Source: Bacteroidales bacterium (lineage in GTDB: Bacteria; Bacteroidota; Bacteroidia; Bacteroidales; UBA7960). Taken from it: DNA of 6,369 nucleotides. Shown piece by piece: positions 6,280 to 6,369 of this stretch. The translations under genes and the position numbers were made by a program. The DNA is taken from NCBI GenBank assembly GCA_003451785.1, contig DMJL01000309.1, forward strand, positions 1-6,369, given 5' to 3'. Below the pieces are notes generated by a model, which had not been told where the DNA came from, ran no database searches, and was given only the letters and a program-made list of their open reading frames with translations. Numbering within the stretch: position 1 is the first letter of the stretch; each line of letters starts with the position of its first letter.

Positions 6280-6369
6280 AGACTTATATCGGTTTTTATG
6301 AATGTTGCAATTAATTAAATCCCATTCGTATAAATATTGACCGGCAGAATCGAAAAACAAAAGCACTGA
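6280..6369 (-). other. Upstream region of rlmH, open in frame to the window edge
   Basis: The rlmH frame continues upstream without a stop and would encode a segment including LLFFDSAGQYLYEWDL. The other two minus-strand frames hit stops within about 20 codons. It could be the leader of rlmH, or coding DNA of an upstream gene that ends by a frame overlap not visible here. No clear Shine-Dalgarno or full promoter consensus is seen before the rlmH ATG. Confidence 0.35.

Noticed and set aside
1..6369. CRISPR array, insertion sequence, defence island, toxin-antitoxin pair or phage genes
   Set aside because: No regularly spaced repeats, terminal inverted repeats, transposase or integrase motifs, or toxin-like small gene pairs were seen. 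The tRNA has no visible duplicated 3' end that would mark an attachment site.

Overview
The window looks like a chromosomal segment from a member of the Bacteroidota (Bacteroidetes). Three things suggest this. The first gene ends in a type IX secretion (T9SS) sorting domain. The intergenic DNA is AT-rich and carries matches to the Bacteroidetes -7 promoter element TAnnTTTG. The gene starts lack strong Shine-Dalgarno sequences. The genus cannot be named from the sequence alone.

Layout: 1-1416 (+) is the 3' part of a gene for a large secreted protein, cut off by the left edge. It holds what may be the end of a glycoside-hydrolase-like barrel, a beta-rich region, a cadherin/Ig-like repeat and the T9SS tail. 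At 1543-1617 (-) lies tRNA-Val(GAC). Between it and the next gene is a strong hairpin with a T run, oriented as a plus-strand terminator, and a candidate tRNA promoter overlaps it. From 5296 down to 1699 (-) runs a tight three-gene operon: biotin carboxylase, biotin carboxyl carrier protein and carboxyltransferase, with gaps of 11 and 14 bases. The stretch 5297-5805 is AT-rich and has no convincing gene. At 5806-6279 (-) is rlmH, a 23S rRNA methyltransferase.

The three operon genes together make a complete biotin-dependent acyl-CoA carboxylase. AccC carboxylates biotin using ATP and bicarbonate. The carrier moves carboxybiotin on Lys135. The carboxyltransferase passes the carboxyl group to an acyl-CoA, most likely propionyl-CoA and possibly acetyl-CoA. 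This would feed the methylmalonyl-CoA/succinyl-CoA route or supply extender units.

I found no sign of a new defence system, mobile element, CRISPR array or other undescribed machinery; this is mainly ordinary housekeeping DNA. The points most worth a second look are the residue at the substrate-selecting position of the carboxyltransferase, the terminator/promoter overlap beside the tRNA, and the unidentified N-terminal part of the secreted protein.
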